A stretch of DNA of 64,000 nucleotides from NCBI GenBank assembly GCA_016201285.1, contig JACQDE010000062.1, forward strand, positions 31,635-95,634. The letters are read 5' to 3'. Positions within the stretch are counted from its first letter, which is position 1. Each line of letters begins with the position of its first letter. Shown here one piece after another: positions 26,277-35,443 of the stretch. The notes beneath the pieces were generated by a model. That model was not told the DNA's origin. It worked only from the letters and a program-made list of their open reading frames with translations, and searched no databases. Origin of the DNA: Acidobacteriota bacterium (GTDB lineage Bacteria > Acidobacteriota > Terriglobia > Acidiferrales > UBA7541). Position numbers and translations under genes: made by a program.

Positions 26277-28226
26277 CTACTCTTCCTGTCCCTTCTGCTG
26301 CGCCAGCCGTTCGATGGCGGACATGTCTTCGAGCGTCGTCGTATCGCCTGAAATTCCGCCCTTTTGCGCCAGCTCGCGCAACAGGCGGCGCATGATTTTT
26401 CCGCTGCGGGTTTTGGGCAGCAGGTCGGCGAAATGAACTTCCGCGGGCCGAGCAATAGTGCCGATGATGTGCGCGACGTGGTCGCCCAATCCCATTTTCA
26501 ATTCGGGTGACGGTTTTTCGCCCGCGCGCAGCGTGACGAAGGCCACGATGGCTTCGCCCTTGATCTCGTCCGGCCGCGCGACCACGGCGGCTTCTGCTAC
26601 CGACGGGTGGCTCACCAGCGCGCTTTCAATCTCCATCGTCGAGAGGCGGTGGCCGGCGACCTTGATGACGTCGTCCACGCGGCCGAGGACCCAGAAGTAA
26701 CCGTGCTTGTCGCGCTGGGCGGCGTCGCCGGTGAAATATGTTCCGGGGATGCGGGTCCAATAGTCGCGGCGGAAGCGCTCGTCATCGCCATAGATCGTGC
26801 GCAGCATCGAAGGCCACGGCTTTTCGATGACGAGGTAGCCGGTTTCGCCGGGCTTCACTGGTTCGCCCTGCATGTTGACGACGCGCGCAGCGATGCCGGG
26901 CAAAGGAAGCGTGGCGGAGCCGGGCTTGGTGGGCGTGGCGCCGGGCAGCGGGGAAATGAGGATGGAGCCGGTTTCCGTCTGCCACCAGGTGTCCACGATG
27001 GGGCACTGGTTGCGCCCGATGACTTCGTAATACCACTTCCACGCCGCGGGATTGATGGGCTCGCCGACGGTGCCGAGTAGGCGAATCTTTGAAATGTCAT
27101 GCCCTTCAAGCCATTGCTTGCCCCAGGCCATGAAGGAGCGCACGGCGGTGGCGGAGCTGTAAAAGATGGTGACGTTGTAGCGGTCGGCGATGCGCCAGAA
27201 GCGGTCGCGCTTGGGATGGTCGGGCGCGCCTTCGTACATCACGATGCTGGCGCCACTGGAAAGCGGGCCGTAGACGATGTAGCTGTGGCCAGTGACCCAG
27301 CCGATGTCGGCGGTGCACCAGAAGATGTCATCGTCGCGCAGGTCGAAGACGTACTGCATGCTCCAGGTGCACTGGACAAGATAGCCCCCTGACGTGTGCA
27401 GCACGCCCTTGGGTTTGCCGGTGGTGCCGCTGGTGTAGAGGATGTAGAGCGGGTGCTCAGCGTCGAGCTGCTCGGGCTCGCAGGTCTTCGACTGATTGTC
27501 CACCAGGTCGTGCCACCAGAGGTCGCGCCCCTGCGTCCATGTGACTGGCTCACCGGTGCGCCGGACGACAACCATGTGCTCGACGGTGGGGCAACTCTGG
27601 AGCGCCTCGTCCGCCGCCTGCTTGAGGGGGATGACGCGGCCGCGGCGGTAGCCGCCGTCGGCGGTGATGAGCAGCTTGCACTTTGCGTCGTGGATGCGGT
27701 CGGCGAGCGCCGGCGCGCTGAAGCCGCCGAAGACGACGGAATGGACGGCGCCGATGCGCGCGCAAGCGAGCATGGCGATGGGCAGCTCCGGGATCATGGG
27801 CATGTAGATGGCGACGGTATCGCCTTTTTTCACGCCGAGCTTTTTCAGAGCATTGGCGAAGCGGCAGACGAGATCACGCAGCTCGCAGTAAGTGAGCTCG
27901 AGCGTCTTACCGTCCTCGGCTTCCCAGAGAATGGCCGGCTTGTTGCCCTGCTTTTCGATGTGGCGGTCCACGCAGTTGTAGGAAACGTTGAGCGTGCCGC
28001 CGGCGTACCACTTCGCATGAGGGAGGGTCCACTCGAGAGTTTTCGCGGGAGGAGTGAACCATTCGACCAGCTTGCCCTGCTCGCCCCAGTATTCCTCGGG
28101 GTTCTCGAGCGCGCGGCGATGGACTTCTTCGTACTCCTCCATCGAGCGGACGCGCGCGCGTGAGGAAAATTCCTCCGGCGGCGGAATCAGTGCTTCGTTC
28201 AGGACCTTCGGGTCAAATTCGCTCAT
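26277..28226 (-). CDS. acs: Acetyl-CoA synthetase
   Basis: ATP-dependent acetate-CoA ligase (AMP-forming), 649 residues, normal for the family. Adenylation loop [15 protein letters not shown], the core motif [30 protein letters not shown], and the C-terminal [10 protein letters not shown] lysine that acetylation controls in other bacteria are all present. Makes acetyl-CoA from acetate for the TCA and glyoxylate cycles. It is transcribed convergently with the SDR gene and divergently from the selenium-binding-protein homologue. Confidence 0.96.
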   Translation of the reverse strand: MSEFDPKVLNEALIPPPEEFSSRARVRSMEEYEEVHRRALENPEEYWGEQGKLVEWFTPPAKTLEWTLPHAKWYAGGTLNVSYNCVDRHIEKQGNKPAILWEAEDGKTLELTYCELRDLVCRFANALKKLGVKKGDTVAIYMPMIPELPIAMLACARIGAVHSVVFGGFSAPALADRIHDAKCKLLITADGGYRRGRVIPLKQAADEALQSCPTVEHMVVVRRTGEPVTWTQGRDLWWHDLVDNQSKTCEPEQLDAEHPLYILYTSGTTGKPKGVLHTSGGYLVQCTWSMQYVFDLRDDDIFWCTADIGWVTGHSYIVYGPLSSGASIVMYEGAPDHPKRDRFWRIADRYNVTIFYSSATAVRSFMAWGKQWLEGHDISKIRLLGTVGEPINPAAWKWYYEVIGRNQCPIVDTWWQTETGSILISPLPGATPTKPGSATLPLPGIAARVVNMQGEPVKPGETGYLVIEKPWPSMLRTIYGDDERFRRDYWTRIPGTYFTGDAAQRDKHGYFWVLGRVDDVIKVAGHRLSTMEIESALVSHPSVAEAAVVARPDEIKGEAIVAFVTLRAGEKPSPELKMGLGDHVAHIIGTIARPAEVHFADLLPKTRSGKIMRRLLRELAQKGGISGDTTTLEDMSAIERLAQQKGQEE

Positions 28227-28424
28227 CGTCTCTCCGCATTTTCCAGTGTAGCGGCGGCTTTACGCCGCCGCATCGTCTGCTTACTTTCGCGAGCGCTCCT
28301 AAGGTACGGAAGGTCTTCCAAGCGGTCAAGCGGAGAACAGTACCGCGCACGTGCGCGGTGCGGGGTCTGCCCCCGGCGAAGGCGCGCGCCCCCGGTGGCC
28401 GCCGCCTTCTTCGAAAGAAAACAC

Positions 28425-28476
28425 TTGACACTGGCTAGTTCACTAAGGTAAATATCAATAGTTAACCACGATTAAC
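28425..28476 (+). promoter_or_regulatory. Probable promoter with inverted repeat upstream of the SBP-like gene
   Basis: TTGACA at 28425-28430 is followed 17-18 bases on by the AT-rich GGTAAATATCAATAG, a weak -10. An inverted repeat GTTAA-ccacga-TTAAC (28461-28476) overlaps the leader just before the GGAGG of the next gene and may be an operator. Both are inferred from sequence alone. Confidence 0.35.
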
Positions 28477-28490
28477 AAAGGAGGACTCCC

Positions 28491-29714
28491 ATGCGCCGAG
28501 TTTTCTTGGGGATGTTTCTGTTGTTTCTGGCGACCGCGGCGGCTTTTGGGCAATCCAGCAAGCGCAAAGGTGGAGCGGAAGGAAAAACTGCGCCGCGCTA
28601 TCTTTACGTCTGGGCTGGGCACGATGCCCGCACCGAATCGGATGCGATGCTCGTCGTAGACATCACAGCCGGGTCGCCCACCTATGGCAAAGTGGTTCGA
28701 GCGGTTTCGGTCGGCTCGATCGGCAATGAGCCCCATCATATCGGATTGAGTCCCGACGGGGGCACAATCGTCGCTGGAGGCTTGCTGAGCGGACGCGTCT
28801 TCTTCTTCGATATCAAGGGTGATGCCGCGCGCCCGCGCCTGGCGAAGGTGTTTGAAGCGGCTCAACTCGGTCTGGGGGTGGCCGACGAAGTCAAGCCTCT
28901 CGCCGACCGGGGAGTGCTTGTCAGCATGATGGGCGATCATCACGCGGCTTCGCCCGGCGGCATGGTGCTGTTCGACGCCAAAATGGAGATGGTCTCCCAC
29001 GGCCCCCATGATCCGCCGGACCACGATCTAAACATCCACGACTTCGACATCGTACCCTCGGCCAACCTGCTGCTGACCACCGACTTCGTCATCCCGCACA
29101 CGCTGATTGAGGGCGCGCCGCAGGTGCGCGACACCGTGCGGCTCTGGGACCTCAACCAACTGCGCATCCTTCACACGTTGCACGTCGGAAAGGGCCCCTG
29201 GATCACGAAGTTCATCCCAGGCACAAAGCTGGCGATGGTTTCCTGCTTTGTGGACGGCACCCTCTGGCTTGTGGACGCCGGGGCGAATCCGCCCACTGCG
29301 AAGCAGGTGTACGATTTCGACGGCGACCAGAACAACTCGATGCCTTCCATCATGGAGATCAGCCGCGACGGCAAGTGGCTGTTTGAAGCGCTCTACGGAC
29401 ATGACCAAGTCGTGCAACTCGACATCTCCGAGCCGGCCAAGCCGCGCCGGGCGAGCGAAGTCATCACCGGCAAGGGTCCGCACTACATCCGGCTCTCACC
29501 GGATGGCCGCTCGCTGTTCGTCTCCAACTACTTCGTGGAGGCCGGAAAGACCGTCCTGAAGGGGGATAACCACGTCAAGCGGATCGAAGTCACTGCCAAA
29601 GGGCTGGAACTGGACAAGGGTTTCGACGTCGATCTGAACGGCTCCGGCGCCTACGTTGCCGGTGTAAAAGCCCCTTCGGGCGCCATGCGACCCCACGGCC
29701 TCGTGGTTCACTAG
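28491..29714 (+). CDS. Secreted selenium-binding-protein (SBP56) family protein
   Basis: A 407-residue exported protein: signal peptide MRRVFLGMFLLFLATAAAFG, then a seven-bladed propeller of the SBP56/methanethiol oxidase family (RYLYVWAGHDARTESDAMLV, GNEPHHIGLSPDG, NIHDFDIVPSANLLLTTDFV, HYIRLSPDGRSLFVSNYF). Bacterial homologues with a Cu site oxidise methanethiol to H2S, formaldehyde and H2O2. The histidine-rich segments are kept (PHHIG, GDHH, NIHD), but the protein is shorter than typical SBP56 (~460). Catalysis is inferred only. AAAGGAGG precedes the ATG. Confidence 0.75.
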   Translation: MRRVFLGMFLLFLATAAAFGQSSKRKGGAEGKTAPRYLYVWAGHDARTESDAMLVVDITAGSPTYGKVVRAVSVGSIGNEPHHIGLSPDGGTIVAGGLLSGRVFFFDIKGDAARPRLAKVFEAAQLGLGVADEVKPLADRGVLVSMMGDHHAASPGGMVLFDAKMEMVSHGPHDPPDHDLNIHDFDIVPSANLLLTTDFVIPHTLIEGAPQVRDTVRLWDLNQLRILHTLHVGKGPWITKFIPGTKLAMVSCFVDGTLWLVDAGANPPTAKQVYDFDGDQNNSMPSIMEISRDGKWLFEALYGHDQVVQLDISEPAKPRRASEVITGKGPHYIRLSPDGRSLFVSNYFVEAGKTVLKGDNHVKRIEVTAKGLELDKGFDVDLNGSGAYVAGVKAPSGAMRPHGLVVH

Positions 29715-29800
29715 CGCATCCGAGCAGCGCCTCTGGTACGGACCCTGTGCCAGCAAGCTGGCGGTCGCCGCGGCAACCACGGCGGAATTCCGAAGCGTCG

Positions 29801-29849
29801 GGGTCGGGAGCCTGTCCCGCAAAACGCACAGGCTGGAAGCCTGTGCTAC
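29801..29849. repeat. Pair of intergenic palindromes
   Basis: GGGTCGGGAGCCTGTCCCGC (29801-29820) and GCACAGGCTGGAAGCCTGTGC (29826-29846, written here as GCACAGGC-TGGAA-GCCTGTGC) form two adjacent hairpins. The second overlaps the last bases of the minus-strand glcF gene and may also serve as a transcription end. Confidence 0.5.
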
Positions 29850-31147
29850 ATGGCGCGATCCAGCAATTCGACGACGTGAAGGATTTCTTGGCCGGTGTGG
29901 TGGAGGGCGGCGCCGGCGCGGAGCTGCAGGAGGCAGCCGGGGTTGGCGGTGACGATCACTGGCGCTTTCGTCGCCGCTGCGTAGCGCATTTTTTCTTCCA
30001 GGATTTCCATGGACGCGGTGTTCTGTGTGACGTTGTAGATGCCGGCGGAGCCGCAGCAGTCATCGGAGCGAAACATTTCGATGAGCTCGACGCCGGGGAC
30101 GGCGCGGATGAGTTTTCGTGGCGCGTCCTTGATGCGCTGGCCGTGGGCGAGGTGGCAGGAGTCCTGATAGGTGACGCGGAGAGAGAGTTCGCGCATGGGG
30201 GCGGTGAGGCCGAGGTCGGCGAGGAATTCACTGATGTCGCGCATTTTGGCAAAAAAGGCTTCCGCCTGCGGGTGGGCCGGATCGCCTCCGGCAAAAAGAT
30301 GAGGATATTCTTTCAGGGTGGAGCCGCAGCCGGCGGCGTTGGTAACGATGGCGTCGAAGCTCTCGCGGAGGAAGACGTCCATGTTGGCGCGGGCGAGGTC
30401 GCGGGCGACGTCGCGGACGCCGGCGTGCACAGCGAGCGCGCCGCAGCAGAGCTGTCCACCGGGCACGACGACCTCGCAGCCGTTCGCGGTAAGCACGCGG
30501 ATAGTCGCTTCGTTGAGTTTGGTAAAGGTCACCTGCGCGATGCAGCCGGCGAAAAAGGCCACGCGGGCGCGCTGCGGGCCTTGTGCCGGAAAGGTCTGGC
30601 CGAGCTCCGAGAAAAAAAATCTGTCGTCGATGCGGGGCATGAGGCGCTCGCGCGCGTCGAGGCCGAGCAGCTTGAGCACGCCGGCGCCGCGAGCGAGCGT
30701 GTTGAGGCCGGAGCGCTGGTAGAACTTCAGGAGGCGCGCGACGGCAGCAATGCGCCGCGGGTAGGGCAGCAGTTGGCGGAGGAAAGCGTCACGCGCGAGG
30801 CGGGAAAACAGCCCGCGCGGGTGCTGCTGTTCGATCTGCGCGCGGGCGAATTCGACCAGCTTGCCGTATTCAACGCCGGAGGGGCAGGCGGTTTCGCACG
30901 CGCGGCAGTCCAGACAGCGGTCAATGTGCGTGACGAAGCCGTCGCCCAGCTCGAGCTCGCCCTGGTCCACCAGCAGCATCTGGCGGATGCGCCCGCGCGG
31001 CGAATCCGCCTCCATGCCCCACAGCCGATAAGTTGGGCAATGATTCAGGCAGAGGCCGCAGTGGACGCAGCGAGCGTAGTCGTCCCAGCTCGGCTTGTCG
31101 TCGCCGACAAAGCCCCTTAACTGTTTCTGTGTGCGCGTTTCCGTCAT
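29846..31147 (-). CDS. glcF: Glycolate oxidase iron-sulfur subunit GlcF
   Basis: A 433-residue subunit that carries electrons from the flavin subunits. Two 4Fe-4S ferredoxin clusters are seen: C27-C30-C33-C37 in CVHCGLCLNHCP and CLDCRACETACPSGV. Two CCG domains follow: PGGQLCCGALAVH and SDDCCGSAGIYN. This composition is the GlcF pattern. It is third in glcD-glcE-glcF, 36 bases after the glcE stop. Confidence 0.93.
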   Translation of the reverse strand: MTETRTQKQLRGFVGDDKPSWDDYARCVHCGLCLNHCPTYRLWGMEADSPRGRIRQMLLVDQGELELGDGFVTHIDRCLDCRACETACPSGVEYGKLVEFARAQIEQQHPRGLFSRLARDAFLRQLLPYPRRIAAVARLLKFYQRSGLNTLARGAGVLKLLGLDARERLMPRIDDRFFFSELGQTFPAQGPQRARVAFFAGCIAQVTFTKLNEATIRVLTANGCEVVVPGGQLCCGALAVHAGVRDVARDLARANMDVFLRESFDAIVTNAAGCGSTLKEYPHLFAGGDPAHPQAEAFFAKMRDISEFLADLGLTAPMRELSLRVTYQDSCHLAHGQRIKDAPRKLIRAVPGVELIEMFRSDDCCGSAGIYNVTQNTASMEILEEKMRYAAATKAPVIVTANPGCLLQLRAGAALHHTGQEILHVVELLDRAM

Positions 31148-31183
31148 TCGCGGGCCGATTTTCGAATTTCGTTTTTCGATCTT

Positions 31184-32692
31184 CTAGATGCCGCCGTAAA
31201 AGCGTCCGGGGCTGAGGATGCCGCGCGGGTCGAATTCGTTTTTCAGACTGCGCATCAGCACGAGGTCGGCGCGAGGCGTGCCCCAGACGCTGACCTTGCG
31301 CTTCAGCTCCGTTGGGCAGAATTCGATCATGGCGCTGCCGCCGGCGCGGTGCGCGGCGTCGAAAATTTCGGCGCAGGCTTGTGCGAGGCGTTGCCGCGTG
31401 CCTTCATCTTGCGAAGCCGGCAAGAGCGCCAGATAGATGACGCCCGCCGCGCGGAGCAGCACGGCGCTGGGCAGTTCGTGTTGCGCGGTGATCTTTCCGC
31501 AGTCGCCGAGCATCTGACCGAATTGCGCGGGCAGGATGTTGATCTTCAGAGTCGCCGCCGAAGGCGCCTGATGGAGAACGGCGCCACAGAATCGACGAAC
31601 ATAGCCCCACTCCAGGCAATCATCTTCGCTAAGTTGTGCGAAAGGTCCGCGCAGGGGGCGGGCTTGGTCGAATGCGGCCGCCTGGGAGGCATGCGCGAGG
31701 GTTTCCAGGTCGCGGCGATGGCGCTCCACCACCTGCTCGTTTCCGCCCGTGCCGACCAGCACGGTCCATTCTTTTTCGGAAAAGCCGGGAGAAGGCGGTC
31801 GGAACGTCATGGCAAAGGTTTCTGGCTCGCCGCGTTCCCGGCGGGCCTTGGATTCCCGCTCCATGATTTCCAGGATTTCTTCTTCAGAGTACTCCCGGGC
31901 GCCTGCCGGCGCGAGGGAGTTCAGCAAGCGGGCAGCTTCAGGAGAAACGATGTCGAGAGCGCGGGGCTGGAGCTGCGAGGCGGCGATGGCGCGGCGGAAC
32001 GCGAGGGCGTCGTCGAGAGTGGCGAAGCGTACGAGGTACGTCGCCGTGACGGGGGGAAGTGGGAACGTGCGGAAATTCGCGCTGGTGATGATGCCGAGCG
32101 TGCCGAACGAGCCGATCATCAGCTTGTGGATGTCGTAGCCGGCGACGCTTTTCACCACGCGGCCGCCGCTCTTGGTGCGCACTCCTTCGCCGGTGACAAA
32201 TTCCAGCCCGAGCAGGAAGTCGCGCGCGGTGCCGAAGGCGTGGCGCAGAGGCCCCGAAGAATTTGTTGCCAGAATGCCGCCGATGGTGGCGAAGCCGCCG
32301 AAGTGGGAGTCAAGCGGCAGGAATTGCCGCTGCTCGCGGAGTTGCTGGTTGAGAATGTTCAGCTGGATACCGGCCTCGACGGAGAGGGTGAGGTCGCGCG
32401 GGTCGTAGGAAAGGATGCTGTCGAGGCAGAGGCGGAGAGCGATGTCGTAGCGCGCGGGCGGCGATCCCAGGCTCAATTGGACAGAGTTGCCATAGGGAAT
32501 GACGGCCAGATTTTCCGCGGCGGCGAAGCGCACGACTTCAACAACTTGCTCGACGGTGCTGACGTGCAGGCCGGCGCGCGGCGCGCAGCCGTCTATCGTG
32601 CAACGCGCGAGACTTCCCGCGTCCGTGAAAAAACGTTCCGGGTCGGCGAGGGCTTCGAGTTTCGCGAGTGCGGCGTCCGTGAGCGGGCTCAT
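31184..32692 (-). CDS. glcE: Glycolate oxidase FAD-binding subunit GlcE
   Basis: A 502-residue FAD-linked subunit; longer than the ~350 residues of the E. coli GlcE because of an added middle and C-terminal portion. The PCMH-type FAD domain is recognisable: VIPYGNSVQLSLGSPP, DLTLSVEAGIQLNILNQQLR, GGILATNSSGPLRHAFGTAR and VKSVAGYDIHKLMIGSFGTL. Its start overlaps the glcD stop by 4 bases (ATGA), so the two are translationally coupled. Together with GlcD and GlcF it oxidises glycolate to glyoxylate. Confidence 0.88.
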   Translation of the reverse strand: MSPLTDAALAKLEALADPERFFTDAGSLARCTIDGCAPRAGLHVSTVEQVVEVVRFAAAENLAVIPYGNSVQLSLGSPPARYDIALRLCLDSILSYDPRDLTLSVEAGIQLNILNQQLREQRQFLPLDSHFGGFATIGGILATNSSGPLRHAFGTARDFLLGLEFVTGEGVRTKSGGRVVKSVAGYDIHKLMIGSFGTLGIITSANFRTFPLPPVTATYLVRFATLDDALAFRRAIAASQLQPRALDIVSPEAARLLNSLAPAGAREYSEEEILEIMERESKARRERGEPETFAMTFRPPSPGFSEKEWTVLVGTGGNEQVVERHRRDLETLAHASQAAAFDQARPLRGPFAQLSEDDCLEWGYVRRFCGAVLHQAPSAATLKINILPAQFGQMLGDCGKITAQHELPSAVLLRAAGVIYLALLPASQDEGTRQRLAQACAEIFDAAHRAGGSAMIEFCPTELKRKVSVWGTPRADLVLMRSLKNEFDPRGILSPGRFYGGI

Positions 32693-34122
32693 AGGGGAGT
32701 GGACGAGGTGACGGCGAAGGGTTGGACGCGGACTTCGCCGCAGCCTTTGCCGAACGGGAAAATTTTTCCGGGATTCAGCAGGCCCGACGGGTTGAATGCG
32801 CGGCGGACGCGGCGCATGGCTTCGAGGTCGGCTTCGGTGAACATAAGCGGCATCAACTCGCTTTTTTCGAAGCCGACGCCGTGCTCGCCGGTGATCGAGC
32901 CGCCGACGGAGATGCAGTGGGCCATGATCTCGCCGGCGGCGGCGACGGCACGCTCGTACTGGCCGCGGTCTCGCGGGTCGAAGAGGATGATGGGGTGCAG
33001 GTTGCCGTCGCCGGCGTGGAAGATATTGCCGATCTCGAAGCCGTACTTTTTTCCGATGACGTCGATCTGGCGGAGCGTCATCGGCAGCTTGGTGCGCGGG
33101 ATCACGCCGTCCTGCACGTAGTAGCTGGGCGAGAGGCGGCCAACGGCGCCGAAGGCGTTCTTGCGGCCCTTCCAGAGCAGTTCGCGCTCCGCGGCGTCAC
33201 GGGCGACGCGAACCTCGCGCGCGCGGTGCAGCTTGCAGACGTTGAGGATCTCGGCGGCTTGCGCTTCGATGGATTCGAGGAGGCCGTCCACTTCGATGAG
33301 CAGTACGGCGGCGCTGTCGAGCGGGAAGCCGGCGTGCACGAAGGCCTCGACGGCGCGGAGCGTCCAGCCATCCATCATCTCGCAGGCGGCGGGTGTGATG
33401 GCGCGGGCGGTGATTTCGGCGACGGTTTCGGTGGCATCGTCCACGGAGTCGTACACGGCGAGAAGAGTTTTCGTGGCTTCGGGAAGACGCGTCAGCTTGA
33501 CAGTGACTTCGGTGACGATGGCCAGCGTGCCCTCGGAGCCCACCAGCAGGCCGGTGAGATCGTAGCCGGGCGCGTCGAGCGTCTTGCTGCCGGTGCGCAG
33601 AACTTCGCCGGAGGACAGCACGACTTCGAGGCCGCAGACGTGGTTCGTGGTGATGCCGTAGAGCAGCGTGTGCGGGCCGCCGGCGTTTTCGGCGACGTTA
33701 CCACCGATGGTGCAGGACTTCTGGCTCGAAGGGTCGGGCGCGAAATAAAGGCCGGCATGCTCGACAGCGCGGGTGATGTCCAGATTCACCACGCCGGGCT
33801 GAACCACGGCGCGCTGGTTTTCGAGGTCTATCTCCAGGATCTTGTTCATCCGCGAAAAAACGATGAGGATGCCGCCCTGGCGGGCCAACGCGCCGCCGGA
33901 AAGTCCGGTGCCGGCGCCGCGGCTGGTGATGGGCACCTGATGGCGGTTGGCGAGCTGGACGATCCGCACAACGTCCGGCGTGGTTTTGGGGAAGACGACG
34001 ACGTCGGGGCGGGCCACTTCGATCGAGCCGTCATACTCGTACATCATCAGATCCTCGTGCGCGGAGAGCACGCTTCGCTTGCCGAGGATTTCCTGGAGCT
34101 CGCGGATGATTTTGGGGTCCAT
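32689..34122 (-). CDS. glcD: Glycolate oxidase FAD-linked subunit GlcD
   Basis: Catalytic flavoprotein subunit, 477 residues. Family motifs include PITSRGAGTGLSGGALARQG (FAD-binding), QKSCTIGGNVAENAGGPHTL, LLVGSEGTLAIVTEVTVKLT and the C-terminal SITGEHGVGFEKSELM with the conserved GEHG. It is first in the glcDEF operon on the minus strand and is transcribed away from the reductase and glycerate kinase genes, with which it forms a glycolate/glyoxylate salvage cluster. Confidence 0.95.
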   Translation of the reverse strand: MDPKIIRELQEILGKRSVLSAHEDLMMYEYDGSIEVARPDVVVFPKTTPDVVRIVQLANRHQVPITSRGAGTGLSGGALARQGGILIVFSRMNKILEIDLENQRAVVQPGVVNLDITRAVEHAGLYFAPDPSSQKSCTIGGNVAENAGGPHTLLYGITTNHVCGLEVVLSSGEVLRTGSKTLDAPGYDLTGLLVGSEGTLAIVTEVTVKLTRLPEATKTLLAVYDSVDDATETVAEITARAITPAACEMMDGWTLRAVEAFVHAGFPLDSAAVLLIEVDGLLESIEAQAAEILNVCKLHRAREVRVARDAAERELLWKGRKNAFGAVGRLSPSYYVQDGVIPRTKLPMTLRQIDVIGKKYGFEIGNIFHAGDGNLHPIILFDPRDRGQYERAVAAAGEIMAHCISVGGSITGEHGVGFEKSELMPLMFTEADLEAMRRVRRAFNPSGLLNPGKIFPFGKGCGEVRVQPFAVTSSTPL

Positions 34123-34275
34123 GCGGATCGTGGCCGCAACCGATCGTCAATATAGTCTGGCGGAAGCAGGGAAGCAAGGAAGGAAGGATGTAAGGAAATA
34201 AGGAAACGCAACGCACATGCACTCGCCACTCTTGACTGACTGTGATACTCTCGCGCGTTCAAACCGAGGAAAGCG

Positions 34276-35250
34276 ATGCCGAAACCGAAGCTGTTGAGCA
34301 CACACAAGCTGTTCGAAGCCCCGCGGAAGCTGCTGGACGAACATTTCGAGGTGGAATACTGGGAAAAGGCCGGGCGGCCGCCGCGCGCGGAAGTGCTGGC
34401 GCAGGTGGTAGATAAAGAAGCGCTCATCTGCCTGCTGACGGAGAAAATCAACGACGAGCTGCTGAACGCGGCGCCGAAGGTGCGCATCGTTTCGAACGTG
34501 GCCGTGGGCTTCGACAACATTGACGTGGCGGCATGCACGCGGAGAAAAGTCGTCGCGACGAATACGCCGGGCGTGCTCGACGAGACGACCGCGGACTTTG
34601 CGTGGACGCTGCTGATGGCTGTGGCGCGGCGCCTCGTCGAAGGCGATCAACTGACGCGCTCGGGGGCGTGGCCGGGCTGGAACCTGGACCAACTGTGCGG
34701 CGCGGACGTGTGGGGCAAGACGCTGGGCCTTGTCGGGTTCGGGCGGATCGGACGGGCGGTGGCGCGGCGCGCGGTGGGTTTTGGGATGCGCATCATCTAT
34801 AACGACGCAATTCCCGTGGCGCCCGACGTCGAGAAGCAATTTAACGCGCAGTTCGTGGAGCGCGACCGGCTGTTCGCCGAGGCGGACTTCATCTCGCTGC
34901 ACGTGCCGCTGCTGCCGGAAACGCGGCGGCTGATCTCCACGGCGCAGCTCGAGAAGATGAAGCGCACGGCGTTCCTGATCAACACTTCGCGCGGGCCGGT
35001 GGTGGATGAGGCGGCGCTGGTGGCGGCGCTCGAGGTGGGACAGATTGCCGGGGCGGCGCTGGACGTTTACGAAAACGAGCCGGTGGTGCATCCGGGGCTG
35101 GTGGGCCGCAAGGACGTGGTGCTGGCGCCGCACATCGCCAGCGCGTCGCTCGAAACACGGACGAAAATGGCCATGATGGCGGCGGAAAATTGCGTGGCGC
35201 TTTTCACCGGCAAGCGGCCGCCGAACGTGTTGAACCCGGAAGTGCTGTAG
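34276..35250 (+). CDS. gyaR: D-2-hydroxyacid dehydrogenase (glyoxylate/hydroxypyruvate reductase type)
   Basis: A 324-residue NAD(P)H-dependent enzyme with the D-isomer-specific fold. Cofactor motif LGLVGFGRIGRAVARRAVGF (GxGxxG), catalytic Arg in INTSRGPVVDEAAL, Glu in ALDVYENEPVVHP and His in LAPHIASAS. VAVGFDNIDVAACTRRKVVA near the start is typical of GyaR/GhrB-like enzymes. It would reduce glyoxylate or hydroxypyruvate to glycolate or D-glycerate. It is divergent from glcD and 190 bases ahead of the glycerate kinase gene. Confidence 0.92.
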   Translation: MPKPKLLSTHKLFEAPRKLLDEHFEVEYWEKAGRPPRAEVLAQVVDKEALICLLTEKINDELLNAAPKVRIVSNVAVGFDNIDVAACTRRKVVATNTPGVLDETTADFAWTLLMAVARRLVEGDQLTRSGAWPGWNLDQLCGADVWGKTLGLVGFGRIGRAVARRAVGFGMRIIYNDAIPVAPDVEKQFNAQFVERDRLFAEADFISLHVPLLPETRRLISTAQLEKMKRTAFLINTSRGPVVDEAALVAALEVGQIAGAALDVYENEPVVHPGLVGRKDVVLAPHIASASLETRTKMAMMAAENCVALFTGKRPPNVLNPEVL

Positions 35251-35320
35251 GCGTGGTGCTTCCGGCAAAAGTCTGAAACCGCCGATGAACGCAGATCAAT
35301 GCACATTGTGATCAAGCTCG

Positions 35321-35400
35321 CCACAGAGGCGCCAAGACGCAGAGAAAAGAATTAGAGATAAAGCGCCGCTTTCTTGAGACTTTGATTGACTCTGTGGCCT
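35321..35400. repeat. Intergenic CACAGAG / CTCTGTG inverted repeat
   Basis: CCACAGAGGCGCCAAGACGC near one end and CTCTGTGGCCTTCTTG at the other form the arms of an imperfect inverted repeat between gyaR and the kinase gene. Wording similar to this occurs at about 7015-7080. Confidence 0.4.
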
Positions 35401-35443
35401 TCTTGTTGTTGGGCGTTCATCGGCGCTCCGATCGCCCTCACTC

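Noticed and set aside
29747..31120. Long plus-strand frame opposite glcF (457 codons)
   Set aside because: Antisense shadow of a well-supported gene; no domain pattern and no start signal.
32722..34155. Long plus-strand frame opposite glcD (477 codons)
   Set aside because: It mirrors the third-position GC bias of glcD; the translation is rich in Gly, Ala, Glu and Asp without domains or a ribosome-binding site.
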